Of a DNA stretch of 64,000 nt, positions 32,657 to 45,149 are shown in pieces. The notes beneath the pieces were generated by a model. It was not told where the DNA came from, made no database searches, and was given only the letters and a program-made list of their open reading frames with translations. The stretch is from Pseudomonas gozinkensis. Lineage in GTDB: Bacteria; Pseudomonadota; Gammaproteobacteria; Pseudomonadales; Pseudomonadaceae. The stretch lies in contig NZ_CP062253.1 of NCBI RefSeq assembly GCF_014863585.1, positions 4,897,001 to 4,961,000 of the forward strand, read 5' to 3'. The position numbers and the translations under genes were made by a program. Position 1 is the stretch's first letter; the number at the start of each line of letters is the position of its first letter.

Positions 32657-32733
32657 TGGTGCACTCGACAGGATTCGAACCTGTGACCGCTCGGTTCGTA
32701 GCCGAGTACTCTATCCAGCTGAGCTACGAGTGC
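32657..32733 (-). tRNA. tRNA-Arg (anticodon ACG), copy 2 of 3
   Basis: Identical to the copy at 32508 and exactly 149 bp from both neighbours. The 72-nt spacer is also conserved, indicating tandem duplication of a tRNA-plus-spacer unit. Confidence 0.96.
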
Positions 32734-32805
32734 ATTTTGTGTTTTTAGACCAGATCACAACTGGTTGAAGCCGAGTCATTTACATCGCTGCAATTGACTC
32801 TTAAA

Positions 32806-32882
32806 TGGTGCACTCGACAGGATTCGAACCTGTGACCGCTCGGTTCGTAGCCGAGTACTCTATCCAGCTGAGCTACGAGTGC
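32806..32882 (-). tRNA. tRNA-Arg (anticodon ACG), copy 1 of 3
   Basis: First Arg tRNA in the minus-strand tRNA operon, 107 nt downstream of tRNA-Ser. Same 77-nt sequence as the other two copies. The promoter probably lies upstream of tRNA-Ser or in the AT-rich 32883-32989 spacer. Confidence 0.96.
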
Positions 32883-32989
32883 ATTTGTTGCGCCGCATTA
32901 TAGCCCGTCTAATCTCTATTCCAACCACTTCTTCTATAAATTTCAACAACTTACAGAAAAAGCCAGATTACAACGTACTAAGCAAATAA

Positions 32990-33080
32990 TGGCGGAGAAC
33001 GGGGGATTCGAACCCCCGACACCCTTTTGAGGTGTACTCCCTTAGCAGGGGAGCGCCTTCGGCCACTCGGCCAGCTCTCC
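32990..33080 (-). tRNA. tRNA-Ser (anticodon GCU)
   Basis: A 91-nt class II tRNA with long variable arm and encoded CCA. The acceptor GGAGAGC pairs with GTTCTCC, the anticodon loop is CTGCTAA (GCT, reads AGC/AGU), the variable arm is around ACACC...GGTGT, and the T-stem is GGGGG/CCCCC. It lies 62 nt downstream of rsmA, as in P. aeruginosa. Confidence 0.96.
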
Positions 33081-33142
33081 GCAACACGGGGCGTATATTA
33101 ACCACCTTCTTCCCCGTTTGCAAACATAAAAATCGATAAAAA

Positions 33143-33331
33143 TTAATGGCTTGGTTCTTCGTCCTTCTCTTTCTTTATACGCAGATAGATTTCTTCACGG
33201 TGCACGGCCACCTCTTTCGGGGCGTTGACGCCGATACGCACTTGATTTCCTTTGACGCCGAGCACGGTCACGGTGATTTCGCCATCACCGATAATCAGGC
33301 TTTCTGCGCACCGACGAGTCAGAATCAGCAT
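33143..33331 (-). CDS. rsmA: Carbon storage regulator RsmA (CsrA family)
   Basis: The 62-residue RNA-binding protein [16 protein letters not shown]... has the family core ([32 protein letters not shown]) including the RNA-contacting Leu4/Arg6 edge and VHREE with the key Arg. It blocks translation by binding GGA in 5' leaders and is antagonised by Rsm small RNAs under GacA control. The C-terminus KEKDEEPSH resembles P. aeruginosa RsmA. AGGAG precedes the ATG. It lies between lysC and tRNA-Ser. Confidence 0.95.
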   Translation of the reverse strand: MLILTRRCAESLIIGDGEITVTVLGVKGNQVRIGVNAPKEVAVHREEIYLRIKKEKDEEPSH

Positions 33332-33474
33332 ACCTTTCTCCTCACGCGAATCATTTCAGGGACAACAGTCTGCAAAAAAAAGGCACCCGACCTACAACCG
33401 GAGCGATCGTAGCCCTACATGCCTGAGTATTGACCAGCGCGAGCAAAAGAACAGTTCAGGGCTCGCGCCATTCA

Positions 33475-33506
33475 AAAAATAAAGGGCGCGGTCAGACCGC
33501 GCCCTT
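33475..33506 (-). terminator. Terminator of the alaS-lysC unit
   Basis: AAGGGCGCGGTC (33482-33493) is the exact inverse of GACCGCGCCCTT (33495-33506), and on the minus strand it runs into TTTATTTTTT. It lies 11 nt past the lysC stop. Confidence 0.85.
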
Positions 33507-33517
33507 CAGACAACGAC

Positions 33518-34759
33518 TCACTCGCCCTGACGGGCCGGAGCGTCGAGTTCGAAAGCCGTGTGCAGGGCGCGCACGGCCAGTTCCAGATACTTCTCTTCGA
33601 TCACTACGGAAACCTTGATTTCCGAAGTCGAGATCATCTGGATGTTGATGCTTTCTTTCGCCAGGGATTCGAACATGCGACTGGCCACACCTGCGTGGGA
33701 ACGCATGCCGACGCCGACGATCGAGACCTTGGCAATCTTGGTGTCGCCAACCACTTCACGGGCACCGATCTCGCGAGCGGTGTTTTCCAGCACGGTCTGC
33801 GCGGACTGGTAGTCGTTGCGGTGCACGGTGAAGGTGAAGTCGGTGGTGTTATCGTGCGCGACGTTCTGCACGATCATGTCGACTTCGATGTTCGCGGCAC
33901 TGATCGGGCCAAGAATCTTGAACGCCACGCCCGGGGTGTCTGGCACGCCACGGATGGTCAGCTTGGCTTCATCGCGGTTGAAAGCGATGCCGGAAATGAT
34001 CGGCTGTTCCATGGTTTCCTCTTCATCAATAGTAATGAGGGTGCCCGGACCCTCCTTGAAGCTGTGCAGTACGCGCAGCGGAACGTTGTACTTGCCGGCA
34101 AATTCTACGGCGCGGATCTGCAGCACCTTGGAGCCGAGACTGGCCATTTCCAGCATCTCTTCGAAGGTGATCTTGTCCAGACGCTGAGCAACCGAAACCA
34201 CACGCGGGTCAGTGGTGTAGACACCATCGACGTCGGTGTAGATCTGGCATTCGTCAGCCTTCAGCGCAGCGGCCAGCGCCACGCCCGTGGTGTCGGAACC
34301 ACCACGACCGAGAGTCGTGATGTTGCCGTGCTCGTCGACGCCCTGGAAACCGGCGACCACCACCACGCGACCTGCTTTCAGGTCACCGCGAATCTTCTGG
34401 TCATCAATCTGCAAGATACGCGCTTTATTGTGCGCACTGTCCGTCAGGATCCGCACCTGGTTGCCGGTGTACGACACCGCCGGCACACCGCGCTTGATCA
34501 GCGCCATGGCCAACAGGGCGATCGTCACCTGCTCACCGGTGGAAACGATCACATCCAGTTCACGCGGAACCGGTTGATCTTCGCCACTGATTTGCTTGGC
34601 CAGATCGATCAGACGGTTGGTTTCGCCGCTCATTGCAGACAGCACAACCACCAGGTCATCGCCGGCATCGCGGAATTTCTTAACCTTGTCGGCGACCTGC
34701 TCGATTCTCTCGACAGTGCCGACCGAGGTGCCTCCAAATTTCTGTACGATCAAAGCCAT
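33518..34759 (-). CDS. lysC: Aspartate kinase
   Basis: The 413-residue kinase makes aspartyl phosphate, the entry to lysine, threonine, methionine and diaminopimelate. It shows KFGGTSVG at the N-terminus, VVVLSAMSGETNRLI, STGEQVTIALLAMAL, GFQGVDEHGNITTLGRGGSDTTGVALAAAL, and two ACT domains in the last 140 residues (VPDTPGVAFKILGPISAANIEVDMIVQN and VGVGMRSHAGVASRMFESLAKESINIQMIS) for feedback control. ATG 34759 (MALIVQKFGG) is standard. It follows alaS by 90 nt with a GC hairpin in between. Confidence 0.95.
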   Translation of the reverse strand: MALIVQKFGGTSVGTVERIEQVADKVKKFRDAGDDLVVVLSAMSGETNRLIDLAKQISGEDQPVPRELDVIVSTGEQVTIALLAMALIKRGVPAVSYTGNQVRILTDSAHNKARILQIDDQKIRGDLKAGRVVVVAGFQGVDEHGNITTLGRGGSDTTGVALAAALKADECQIYTDVDGVYTTDPRVVSVAQRLDKITFEEMLEMASLGSKVLQIRAVEFAGKYNVPLRVLHSFKEGPGTLITIDEEETMEQPIISGIAFNRDEAKLTIRGVPDTPGVAFKILGPISAANIEVDMIVQNVAHDNTTDFTFTVHRNDYQSAQTVLENTAREIGAREVVGDTKIAKVSIVGVGMRSHAGVASRMFESLAKESINIQMISTSEIKVSVVIEEKYLELAVRALHTAFELDAPARQGE

Positions 34760-34812
34760 TTCAAAGCCGCCTCTGCCCATGAAGGGCGCCCAATAATCAC
34801 TCGAACAGCCGC

Positions 34813-34839
34813 CGGGCCCGCCACGAGACTGCGGGCCCG
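34813..34839 (-). other. GC-rich hairpin between alaS and lysC
   Basis: CGGGCCCGC (34813-34821) and GCGGGCCCG (34831-34839) form a 9-bp stem with a 9-nt loop and no U-run. It may modulate readthrough or stabilise mRNA ends. Confidence 0.4.
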
Positions 34840-34849
34840 ACGGGCCGTC

Positions 34850-37468
34850 TTATAAACCCTGCTCGACGAATGGAACGGTCAGCGCCAGTGCGCCATCCAG
34901 TGCGCCGGCGTCGACACCGCCGCCCTGCGCCATGTCCGGACGACCACCGCCCTTCCCGCCCACTGCCGCAGCAGCCTGTTTCATCAAATCACCGGCTTTG
35001 AGTTGGCCAGTCAGGTCCTTGGTTACGCCTGCAACCAGTACGACCTTTTCCTCATGGACACTGCCGAGCAGGATCACTGCGCGGCCGAGTTTGTTTTTCA
35101 GCTGATCGACCAGCGCCAGCAGCGCCTTGCCGTCCTGACCATCCAGACGCACAGCCAGCACTTTCACGCCCTTGACATCCACGGCCGAGGCCGACAGATC
35201 GTCGCCCGCAGCGGCGGCAGCCTTGGCCTGCAACTGCTCGAGCTGCTTTTCAAGCGCACGGTTGCGCTCCAGCACAGCCGACAGCTTGTCGATCAGGTTG
35301 TCGCGGCTGCCCTTGACCAGGCTGGCCGCTTCCTTGAGTTGTTCTTCAGCAGCGTTCAAGTACGCCAGCGCCGCAGCGCCGGTGACCGCTTCGATACGAC
35401 GCACGCCCGATGCCACACCGCCTTCGCTGATGATTTTCAGCAGGCCGATGTCGCCGGTACGGTTGGCGTGGATACCGCCGCACAGCTCGACGGAGAAATC
35501 GCCGCCCATGCTCAGCACGCGCACGTTGTCGCCATACTTCTCGCCGAACAGCGCCATCGCGCCTTTCTGCTTGGCGGTTTCAATGTCGGTTTCTTCGGTT
35601 TCAACGGCGGAGTTCTTACGGATCTCGGCGTTGACGATGTCTTCCAGCGCTTTGATTTGCTCAGGCTTGATCGCTTCAAAGTGGCTGAAGTCGAAACGCA
35701 GGCGCTGACTGTCTACCAGCGAGCCCTTCTGTTGAACATGCTCACCCAGCACCTGACGCAATGCAGCGTGCAGCAAGTGGGTGGCCGAGTGGTTCAACGA
35801 AGTCGCGTGACGCACCTCGGCATCCACGTGGGTTTCCACTGGCGCGCCGATGATCAGGCTGCCGGACGCCAGCACGCCGTGGTGCAGGAACGCGCCGCCG
35901 GTCTTGGTGGTGTCACGCACGTCAAAACGGCTGTTGCCGGCCTGCAGGTAACCGCAATCGCCAACCTGGCCACCGGATTCGGCGTAGAACGGGGTCTGGT
36001 TCAGAACGATCACCGCCTCTTCGCCTTCATTCAAGACGTCGACCGACTGGCCATCTTTATAGATAGCGACAATTTTCGCCGAACCGCTGGTGTCGGTGTA
36101 ACCGGTGAACTCGGTGGCCACATCAACCTTGACCAACGTGTTGTAGTCCAGACCGAACGAGCTGGCCGAACGCGCACGAACACGCTGGGCTTCCATCTCA
36201 CGTTCGAAACCGACTTCGTCGATGGTCAGGCTGCGCTCGCGAGCGATGTCCGCAGTCAGGTCCATCGGAAAACCGTAGGTGTCGTAGAGTTTGAACACCA
36301 CGTCGCCCGGCACCACGGTGCCTTTGAGTTCCAGCAGATCCTGCTCGAGGATCTTCAAGCCGTGATCCAGAGTCTTCGAGAACTGCTCTTCTTCGGCCTT
36401 GAGCACGCGCTCGATGTTGGATTGCTGCTTCTTCAGTTCCGGGAACGCTTCGCCCATTTCGGCGACCAGTGCCGCAACGATCTTGTAGAAGAAGCTGCCG
36501 GTGGCGCCCAGCTTGTTACCGTGACGGCAGGCACGACGGATGATCCGGCGCAGCACGTAGCCACGGCCTTCGTTGGACGGCAGCACGCCGTCGGCGATCA
36601 GGAAACCGCACGAACGGATGTGGTCCGAAACAACCTTGAGCGAGGACTGGTCGCCATTTTCGCAACCGATTGCTTCAGCCGATGCGCTCAGCAGGTTCTT
36701 GAACAGGTCGATTTCGTAGTTGGAATTGACGTGCTGCATCACCGCACTGATCCGCTCCAGGCCCATGCCGGTATCCACCGACGGCGCTGGCAACGGATGC
36801 AACACGCCATCGGCGGTGCGGTTGAACTGCATGAACACGTTGTTCCAGATCTCGATGTAACGGTCGCCGTCTTCTTCCGGCGAACCCGGTGGGCCGCCCC
36901 AGATGTGGTCGCCGTGATCGTAGAAAATCTCGGTGCATGGGCCGCACGGGCCGGTATCGCCCATGGTCCAGAAGTTGTCGGACGCGTAAGGCGCGCCTTT
37001 GTTGTCGCCGATACGAATCATGCGCTCGACCGGCACACCGATTTGTTGGGTCCAGATGTCATACGCTTCATCGTCGGAGGCGTAGACGGTGACCCAGAGC
37101 TTTTCCTTCGGCAGCTTCAGGACACCGGTCAGGAACGTCCAGGCGAAGGTAATCGCGTCGCGCTTGAAATAGTCACCGAAGCTGAAGTTACCCAGCATTT
37201 CGAAGAAAGTGTGGTGACGGGCGGTATAACCGACGTTTTCCAGGTCGCTGTTCTTGCCACCGGCACGCACGCATTTCTGGCTGCTGGTCGCACGGGTGTA
37301 CGCGCGCTTTTCCTGGCCCAGGAAGCAGTCCTTGAACTGGTTCATCCCCGCGTTGGTGAACAGCAGGGTTGGGTCGTTGCCCGGAATCAAAGAGCTGGAG
37401 GCTACACGGGTGTGGCCTTGCTCTTCGAAGAAGCGAAGGAAGGCTTCACGGATTTCTGCGCTTTTCAT
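34850..37468 (-). CDS. alaS: Alanyl-tRNA synthetase
   Basis: The 872-residue class II synthetase has motif 1-3 features in the N-terminal catalytic core ([50 protein letters not shown]), an editing domain with zinc ligands HSATHLLH (HxxxH) and [13 protein letters not shown], and a C-terminal DHHA1/oligomerisation part. ATG 37468 ([19 protein letters not shown]) gives the expected start; the frame extends to 37534. It lies upstream of lysC and rsmA in the conserved Pseudomonas order. Confidence 0.97.
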   Translation of the reverse strand: MKSAEIREAFLRFFEEQGHTRVASSSLIPGNDPTLLFTNAGMNQFKDCFLGQEKRAYTRATSSQKCVRAGGKNSDLENVGYTARHHTFFEMLGNFSFGDYFKRDAITFAWTFLTGVLKLPKEKLWVTVYASDDEAYDIWTQQIGVPVERMIRIGDNKGAPYASDNFWTMGDTGPCGPCTEIFYDHGDHIWGGPPGSPEEDGDRYIEIWNNVFMQFNRTADGVLHPLPAPSVDTGMGLERISAVMQHVNSNYEIDLFKNLLSASAEAIGCENGDQSSLKVVSDHIRSCGFLIADGVLPSNEGRGYVLRRIIRRACRHGNKLGATGSFFYKIVAALVAEMGEAFPELKKQQSNIERVLKAEEEQFSKTLDHGLKILEQDLLELKGTVVPGDVVFKLYDTYGFPMDLTADIARERSLTIDEVGFEREMEAQRVRARSASSFGLDYNTLVKVDVATEFTGYTDTSGSAKIVAIYKDGQSVDVLNEGEEAVIVLNQTPFYAESGGQVGDCGYLQAGNSRFDVRDTTKTGGAFLHHGVLASGSLIIGAPVETHVDAEVRHATSLNHSATHLLHAALRQVLGEHVQQKGSLVDSQRLRFDFSHFEAIKPEQIKALEDIVNAEIRKNSAVETEETDIETAKQKGAMALFGEKYGDNVRVLSMGGDFSVELCGGIHANRTGDIGLLKIISEGGVASGVRRIEAVTGAAALAYLNAAEEQLKEAASLVKGSRDNLIDKLSAVLERNRALEKQLEQLQAKAAAAAGDDLSASAVDVKGVKVLAVRLDGQDGKALLALVDQLKNKLGRAVILLGSVHEEKVVLVAGVTKDLTGQLKAGDLMKQAAAAVGGKGGGRPDMAQGGGVDAGALDGALALTVPFVEQGL

Positions 37469-37614
37469 TAGGTTCTTCCACGGAGGCTGCGGCCAAAGGC
37501 CTGTACGAAACGTCAACAGACGAAACGACGGCAAAGGGCCGCATTATATCGGCCCTGCGCGCGGGGTACAGCGTGTTTATACGATAGAAACGGTCAATTG
37601 GGTGGCTAACGCTG

Positions 37615-38619
37615 TCACTTGCGCGAAAACTCGACGAATGTCGCGATCACTTGCTCGATTTGCGAGCGATTGACGTCCATGTGCGTGACCATCCGCAGCC
37701 GGGCCGCAGCGCTCAATTTGATCCCGCGCTCGGCAGCGAATGCCTTGATCGCCTCGGCACGGTCGCCCATCTGCACGTAAACCATGTTGGTCTGCACCGG
37801 CTCGACGTTGAAACCGGCCTCGCGCAGGCCTTCGGCCAGCAACTGCGCGTTGGCATGGTCATCCGCCAGGCGCTCGACGTGGTGATCCAGCGCATAAAGA
37901 CCCGCCGCCGCCAGCAATCCGGCCTGACGCATGCCGCCACCGACCATTTTGCGCAGGCGTCGGGCCTTTGCAATCAACGCCGACGAACCGCACAGCACCG
38001 AACCGACCGGCGCGCCGAGGCCTTTGGACAGGCACACCGAGACCGAATCGAAATGTTGGGTGATTTCCCGGGCATCGACCCCGAGCTTGACCGCCGCGTT
38101 GTACAGCCGCGCGCCGTCCAGATGCAGTTGCAGGCCATTGTCCTGAGTGAACTTACGGGCCCGGGCCAGATAGTCCAGCGGCAGCACTTTGCCCTGCATG
38201 GTGTTTTCCAGCGCCAGCAGACGGGTCCGGGCGAAGTGGAAATCATCAGGCTTGATCGCCGCGGCCACCTGATCCAGGTCCAGCGAGCCATCGGCCTGCA
38301 CCTCCAGCGGCTGCGGCTGGATCGAACCGAGCACCGCTGCTCCGCCGCCCTCGTACTTATAGGTGTGTGCCTGCTGGCCGACGATGTACTCGTCACCGCG
38401 TTCGCAGTGCGCCATCAAGCCCAGCAGGTTGCTCATGGTGCCGGTCGGAACGAACAGCGCGGCAGCAAAACCCAGCCGTTTTGCCAACTCGGCTTCCAGA
38501 CGATTGACCGTCGGATCTTCGCCATACACGTCGTCACCGGTGTCGGCGCGGGTCATCGCGTCGAGCATGGCGGGAGTCGGTTGAGTGACGGTGTCGCTGC
38601 GAAGATCGATAACGCTCAT
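37615..38619 (-). CDS. ltaE: Low-specificity L-threonine aldolase
   Basis: The 334-residue PLP enzyme splits L-threonine/allo-threonine to glycine and acetaldehyde. Landmarks are [19 protein letters not shown] at the N-terminus, [45 protein letters not shown] and the PLP lysine in [14 protein letters not shown]. It stands alone between alaS and the FMN riboswitch, transcribed away from ribH. Confidence 0.93.
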   Translation of the reverse strand: MSVIDLRSDTVTQPTPAMLDAMTRADTGDDVYGEDPTVNRLEAELAKRLGFAAALFVPTGTMSNLLGLMAHCERGDEYIVGQQAHTYKYEGGGAAVLGSIQPQPLEVQADGSLDLDQVAAAIKPDDFHFARTRLLALENTMQGKVLPLDYLARARKFTQDNGLQLHLDGARLYNAAVKLGVDAREITQHFDSVSVCLSKGLGAPVGSVLCGSSALIAKARRLRKMVGGGMRQAGLLAAAGLYALDHHVERLADDHANAQLLAEGLREAGFNVEPVQTNMVYVQMGDRAEAIKAFAAERGIKLSAAARLRMVTHMDVNRSQIEQVIATFVEFSRK

Positions 38620-38823
38620 GAACCTGGCCTCAAGTCAGCAGGGGAATTCCCTTTTCGAAGACGAATTACTGCGGGCATGGCGCGGATTATTCAACCCTCG
38701 CGCAAGGAAAAGTCGTTTCCGCGCTTCGAAAAATCCGATGGCAATCATCACAAAGGCGCAATGCACAGCCCGGCAATCTGTGTTAAAAACGCTGCGCCGC
38801 CCGATAAAGGGCGGCGAAACGTT

Positions 38824-38983
38824 CTCAGGGCGGGGTGCAATTCCCCACCGGCGGTAATTGCGCGCAATGCGCATAGCCCGCGAGCGCTTGGTGACGGGCA
38901 CGGCAAAAGCCGTGAGCGGCGGCAAGGTCAGCAGACCCGGTGTGATTCCGGGGCCGACGGTCATAGTCCGGATGAAGAGAGAA
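38824..38983 (+). ncRNA. FMN riboswitch (RFN element)
   Basis: Conserved RFN blocks occur in order: AGGGCGGGGTGCAATTCCCC, ACCGGCGGTA, AGCCCGCGAGC, GGTCAGCAGACCCGGTG, ATTCCGGGGCCGACGGT, ATAGTCCGGATGAAGAGAGA. This is a complete FMN aptamer upstream of the lumazine synthase gene. About 107 nt of expression platform separate it from the ATG. Confidence 0.97.
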
Positions 38984-39060
38984 CGGGATTGACGCCAAAG
39001 GGCCGTCCGCCGTGTTCGCGCGAGCGTGCGTACCCTTGAATCCCTTTCGATTCATAACGC

Positions 39061-39083
39061 CCTGTTTTTCACACAAACAGGAG
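39061..39083 (+). promoter_or_regulatory. Hairpin sequestering the ribH ribosome-binding site
   Basis: CCTGTTT (39061-39067) pairs with AAACAGG (39075-39081), whose last three bases are the start of the Shine-Dalgarno AGGAG (39079-39083), 7 nt before the ATG. GGGATT (38985) and AATCCC (39040) upstream could pair in the alternative fold. This suggests translational control by FMN. Confidence 0.6.
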
Positions 39084-39090
39084 TCAGAAC

Positions 39091-39600
39091 ATGCAACCCA
39101 CCGCTATCGACAGCAAAAGCAAACACACTCACGGCGAGCGCGTCGCGTTCATCCAGGCCTGCTGGCACAAGGAAATCGTCGACCAGAGCCGTAAAGGCTT
39201 CCTCGCCGAAATGATCGCCCAGGGTTATCAGGAATCGGACATCGATTTCTTCGAAGTCGGCGGCGCCTTTGAAATGCCTCTGCACGCCAAGCTGCTGGCC
39301 AAGACCGGTCGTTATGCCGGTATCGTTGCCGCCGCCCTGGTGGTGGACGGCGGAATCTACCGTCACGAGTTCGTCGCCCAGTCGGTGGTCAGCGGCCTGA
39401 TGCAGGTTCAGCTGGAAACCGAAGTGCCGGTGTTCTCGGTGTCGCTGACCCCGCACCACTTCCATGCCGGCGAAGAACACCAGAAGTTCTTCTTCGAGCA
39501 TTTCGTGCACAAGGGTCAGGAAGCGGCGAAGACCTGCGCCGATACATTGCAGAAGGTGCGTGCGTTGCGCCGTACCGAGCCGCGTGCTGTAGCGGTCTAA
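39091..39600 (+). CDS. ribH: 6,7-dimethyl-8-ribityllumazine synthase, RibH2-like
   Basis: The 169-residue enzyme condenses the ribityl-pyrimidine with dihydroxybutanone phosphate in riboflavin synthesis. Motifs include VAFIQACWHKEIVDQ, FFEVGGAFEMPLHAKLLAKTGRYAGIVAAALVVDGGIYRHEFVA and PVFSVSLTPHHFH. The sequence is closer to the type II (decameric) lumazine synthases, such as Brucella RibH2, than to the 158-residue icosahedral RibH normally found with ribD-ribE-nusB. It is a single gene under its own FMN riboswitch, so it is probably a second, regulated isozyme. Confidence 0.87.
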   Translation: MQPTAIDSKSKHTHGERVAFIQACWHKEIVDQSRKGFLAEMIAQGYQESDIDFFEVGGAFEMPLHAKLLAKTGRYAGIVAAALVVDGGIYRHEFVAQSVVSGLMQVQLETEVPVFSVSLTPHHFHAGEEHQKFFFEHFVHKGQEAAKTCADTLQKVRALRRTEPRAVAV

Positions 39601-39613
39601 GCATCATAAAAAC

Positions 39614-39703
39614 TGTGGGAGCGAGCTTGCTCGCGAAAGCGGACTGACAGTCAACATCAGTGTTGAATATCAGATCGCATTCGCGAGCAAGCTCGCTCCC
39701 ACA
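39614..39703. repeat. Inverted repeat pair (GAGCGAGCTTGCTCGC type)
   Basis: TGTGGGAGCGAGCTTGCTCG and its inverse CGAGCAAGCTCGCTCCCACA flank about 45 nt between the convergent ribH and aruE genes. It may act as a bidirectional terminator-like structure. The same family recurs at 46217. Confidence 0.85.
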
Positions 39704-39720
39704 TTGGTGATACGGTGCTA

Positions 39721-40731
39721 TCAGGCAAGATTTTCGTCAGTGGTCGGCACAATCAGAATGCCCGCCCGCAGGCCGTTCTTGACCTTGGGGTTGGGGAAGA
39801 TAATCCGCGCGCCCTGCTCTTCGATGATCCAGCGGGTATTGGCCAGGTCTTCGGCCAGCACATAACCCACATCCAGTTCCGAAAAGTTTTCGATGTCCGC
39901 TGGCAGGTTCAGGCGGAACGCATCGCTGTGCTTGATGACTTCCCGCGCCACGCTGAACAGTTGCAGACCGTCCAGCCCTTGCTCGGCCATCTCAGGCTCA
40001 GTGCCTTCGATAATCTGTTTCAGACGGGTTTCCAGCAGTGACACGTTGACCCCGGCGTTCTGCCCGAATGGTCGCGCCTTGCCCAGTTCAAGCGTGAAGG
40101 CCTCGGCGCCCAGCTTGTCGTAGGTATAGGAGCTGAACACGATCGATGGCTTGTTCTGCAACAGCACCGCCTCCATACCGGCGGCGCGCAGGCGGGCCAG
40201 CTCAAGACGGGAATGCTGGCGACCTTCCTTCCACGGATACAGGGCGAACTGCTCGATCTTCGAACCGCGAATCGCGGTGTGCAGGTCGTAGTGCAGGCGC
40301 TGACGGTCAGGAAGGCTGAAGAAACTCGCGGCCAGACGTTCCAGCTCGCAGGCGCGCAGGGCTTCGGAACCGCTGCTTTGTTCGTGACGGCCGTTGAACA
40401 GCCGATTGACGTCCTGCTCGACGAAACGCTCGCCCTTGCGAATCGCTTCCGGGTTACCGAACAGGAACAGAATGCGTGCGCGCGGCTTCAAGTCGCCGCG
40501 AGCGATGTCATGCAGCAACCGGTCGAGCAATTCGATCGGTGCCGTTTCGTTGCCGTGGATGCCTGCCGACAGCAGCAGGTCCAGGCCATTGTCGCGCGCT
40601 TCGGGTGGCCGGACTTCCAGCGCACCCTCGCTCAACCAGCGCATGCGCACGCCTTCGACAGTCAGTTGAGTCTTCTCCGCCGGTTCGCGGCCGGCGAGGG
40701 TCAGTTCAAGCAGTTTGCCGAGGGCGAGCAT
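39721..40731 (-). CDS. aruE: Succinylglutamate desuccinylase
   Basis: The 336-residue zinc carboxypeptidase-like enzyme does the last step of arginine succinyltransferase catabolism, releasing glutamate and succinate from succinylglutamate. Zinc and catalytic motifs are visible: [18 protein letters not shown] (HxxE ligands), [14 protein letters not shown] (His ligand) and the C-terminal [13 protein letters not shown] with the catalytic Glu. Also named astE. It is the last gene of the operon. Confidence 0.95.
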   Translation of the reverse strand: MLALGKLLELTLAGREPAEKTQLTVEGVRMRWLSEGALEVRPPEARDNGLDLLLSAGIHGNETAPIELLDRLLHDIARGDLKPRARILFLFGNPEAIRKGERFVEQDVNRLFNGRHEQSSGSEALRACELERLAASFFSLPDRQRLHYDLHTAIRGSKIEQFALYPWKEGRQHSRLELARLRAAGMEAVLLQNKPSIVFSSYTYDKLGAEAFTLELGKARPFGQNAGVNVSLLETRLKQIIEGTEPEMAEQGLDGLQLFSVAREVIKHSDAFRLNLPADIENFSELDVGYVLAEDLANTRWIIEEQGARIIFPNPKVKNGLRAGILIVPTTDENLA

Positions 40732-40743
40732 AGAGCGGTTTCC

Positions 40744-41034
40744 TTAGTGGTCGTGATTGCAATCCGGGCCGTGCACATGGCCGTCATCGTCGCCGAGGTC
40801 AGCCGGTTCCATCTCCAGTTGCAGACTTACCAGATTAGTCGCCAATGGGCGCAACAGCAGGTTGGCGTACTCTTCGTCGCCCTCTTCGACGTCCACGCCG
40901 ATCAGCAGTTGGCCGCGGCCGTCCTGCTGGATCCACAGCTCTTTGCCTTGCCACATGACCGCGACGCGGGTGCAGGAAGTTTCCAGTTGCTTGCCGTCGG
41001 TGTCTTCAAGGATCAGCCGCAGGGAATCGCTCAT
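40744..41034 (-). CDS. Small acidic His-rich protein in the aru operon
   Basis: This 96-residue protein lies between aruB and aruE, in the place of P. aeruginosa PA0900, often mislabelled topoisomerase II. It has a compact beta-rich core (LRLILEDTDGKQLETSCTRVAVMWQGKELWIQQD) and a tail of acidic residues and histidines (DDDGHVHGPDCNHDH), a likely metal-binding segment. ATG 41034 is used; no strong Shine-Dalgarno precedes it. Function unknown, but co-transcription suggests a role in arginine use. Confidence 0.72.
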   Translation of the reverse strand: MSDSLRLILEDTDGKQLETSCTRVAVMWQGKELWIQQDGRGQLLIGVDVEEGDEEYANLLLRPLATNLVSLQLEMEPADLGDDDGHVHGPDCNHDH

Positions 41035-41096
41035 GTCTTTTTTACGCTCTGTTGGGGAGACAAGCCGCGCGCCGCGTTCAAGCGGCGCGCCGGCCA

Positions 41097-42443
41097 TCAA
41101 TTGATCTGGAATGGATAAACCGCGCCCAGTTTAAGGATTTGCGTCAGTTCATCCAGTGCCGTCCGGCATTCAAGCAGCAATTGCGGATCCGCCAGATCAC
41201 TTTCGGTCAGGCGGTCGCGGTAGTGCTTTTCAACCCATGCGGTCAACGAACCGTACAACGGGGCGGTCATGATAACCCCTGGGTTGACGGCCGCCAGCTC
41301 GGTTTCGTTGAGCGCGACGCGCAGACGCAGGCACGCCGGGCCACCGCCGTTCTGCATGCTTTGCTTGAGGTCGAAGACTTTCACTTCACGAATCAGGCCG
41401 CCGGAGCTGGTCAGGCCTTGCAGATAATTCCACACGCGCTCGTTGCCACGGCACTCTTCCGGCACGATCAGCAGCATCGAACCGTCAGGACGCGACAGCA
41501 ACTGGCTGTTGAACAGGTAGGAACGCACTGCGTCGTCCACAGTGACCGCCGAGCGCGGCACGCAGACCGACTGGAACTTGCCGCCGACCTTGGCCAGTTT
41601 GGCTTGCAGTTCGGCCAGCATCTGATCGGTGTCGAGGAACGCGTCCTCGTGATAGAACAGCACCTCGCCGTTGCCCACCGCGATCACGTCGTTATGGAAC
41701 ACGCCCTGATCGATCACTGCCGGGTTCTGCTGCGCGTAGACCACGCCGTCGTCACGCAGGCCGTGCAAACGAGCGACTGCTTGCGACGCTTCGAGGGTCT
41801 GGCGCGCCGGGTATTTCTGCGGTGCCGGGTAACGGGTGTCGAACGCACTGCGACCGAACACGAAGAACTCGACGCCGGCCTCGCCATATTCACGGCAGAA
41901 ACGCGTGTGGTTGGCCGCGCCTTCGTCACCGAACTGCGCCACCGCCGGCAAGGCGGCGTGGTGGGCGAAGTGCTGCTGGTTGGCGAACATCGCGCCCAGC
42001 ACGCGACTGGTGGTCGGGTGTTCGATGCTGCGGTGGTATTTGCAGTTCAGGTTGGCGGCGGTGAAGTGCACGCGACCGTCAGCGGTGTCGGCACTCGGGC
42101 TGACCGTGGCGGCGTTGGCCACCCACATGCTCGACGCCGAGCAACTGGCGACCAGCAGCGGCATCGCTTCTTTGGCGGCGCGCTCGATCACCTGAGCGTC
42201 GGTGCCGCTGAAACCCAGACGGCGCAAGGCAGCCACGTCCGGACGTTCCTGCGGTGCGAGAACGCCTTGCTGAAAGCCCATTTCCATCAGCGCTTTCATT
42301 TTCGCCAGGCCTTGCAGCGCCGCTTCCTTCGGGTTCGAAGACTGCTGGCTGTTGCTCTGGGACGCAACGTTGCCGTAGGACAGACCACCGTAGTTATGGG
42401 TCGGCCCCACTAGACCGTCAAAATTGACTTCATAGGATTTCAT
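41097..42443 (-). CDS. aruB: N-succinylarginine dihydrolase
   Basis: The 448-residue enzyme converts N2-succinylarginine to succinylornithine, CO2 and ammonia. The start [28 protein letters not shown] and internal motifs ([20 protein letters not shown] with His, [18 protein letters not shown] with the nucleophilic Cys) are those of the AstB amidinotransferase-fold family. ATG 42443 gives the family length. A REP-like pair separates it from aruD upstream. Confidence 0.95.
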   Translation of the reverse strand: MKSYEVNFDGLVGPTHNYGGLSYGNVASQSNSQQSSNPKEAALQGLAKMKALMEMGFQQGVLAPQERPDVAALRRLGFSGTDAQVIERAAKEAMPLLVASCSASSMWVANAATVSPSADTADGRVHFTAANLNCKYHRSIEHPTTSRVLGAMFANQQHFAHHAALPAVAQFGDEGAANHTRFCREYGEAGVEFFVFGRSAFDTRYPAPQKYPARQTLEASQAVARLHGLRDDGVVYAQQNPAVIDQGVFHNDVIAVGNGEVLFYHEDAFLDTDQMLAELQAKLAKVGGKFQSVCVPRSAVTVDDAVRSYLFNSQLLSRPDGSMLLIVPEECRGNERVWNYLQGLTSSGGLIREVKVFDLKQSMQNGGGPACLRLRVALNETELAAVNPGVIMTAPLYGSLTAWVEKHYRDRLTESDLADPQLLLECRTALDELTQILKLGAVYPFQIN

Positions 42444-42510
42444 CAGCGAGGCTCCACGAGAATCTGTTGTTATAGGCATCGGGTAACAATTCAATAAGAC
42501 CGAGTCGCGG

Positions 42511-42603
42511 CCATCGCTGGCAAGCCAGCTCCCACAGGTTCAACAGTGTTCACAGATTTTGTGTTCGATTCGGACCTTGTGGGAGCTGGCTTGCCAGCGA
42601 TGG
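42511..42603. repeat. REP-like inverted pair inside the aru operon
   Basis: CCATCGCTGGCAAGCCAGCT and its inverse AGCTGGCTTGCCAGCGATGG enclose about 40 nt, placed between aruD and aruB within one transcription unit. Such mRNA hairpins can protect the upstream message or cause polarity. Confidence 0.88.
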
Positions 42604-42606
42604 GCA

Positions 42607-45098
<2,492 letters not shown>

Positions 45099-45149
45099 GC
45101 TATCTCCTCAAACGGGCCGCCGTGGCCACCCGTGAAACTCGCTAAGGCG

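Noticed and set aside
32508..32882. CRISPR-like regular repeat
   Set aside because: The repeats are tRNA-Arg genes with conserved spacers and a clear cloverleaf.
28044..33080. Genomic island attachment sites at tRNA genes
   Set aside because: No integrase, no tRNA 3'-end direct repeat and ordinary neighbouring genes.
35003..37471. Long open frame antisense to alaS
   Set aside because: Mirror of alaS codon usage, no ribosome site and no recognisable motif.
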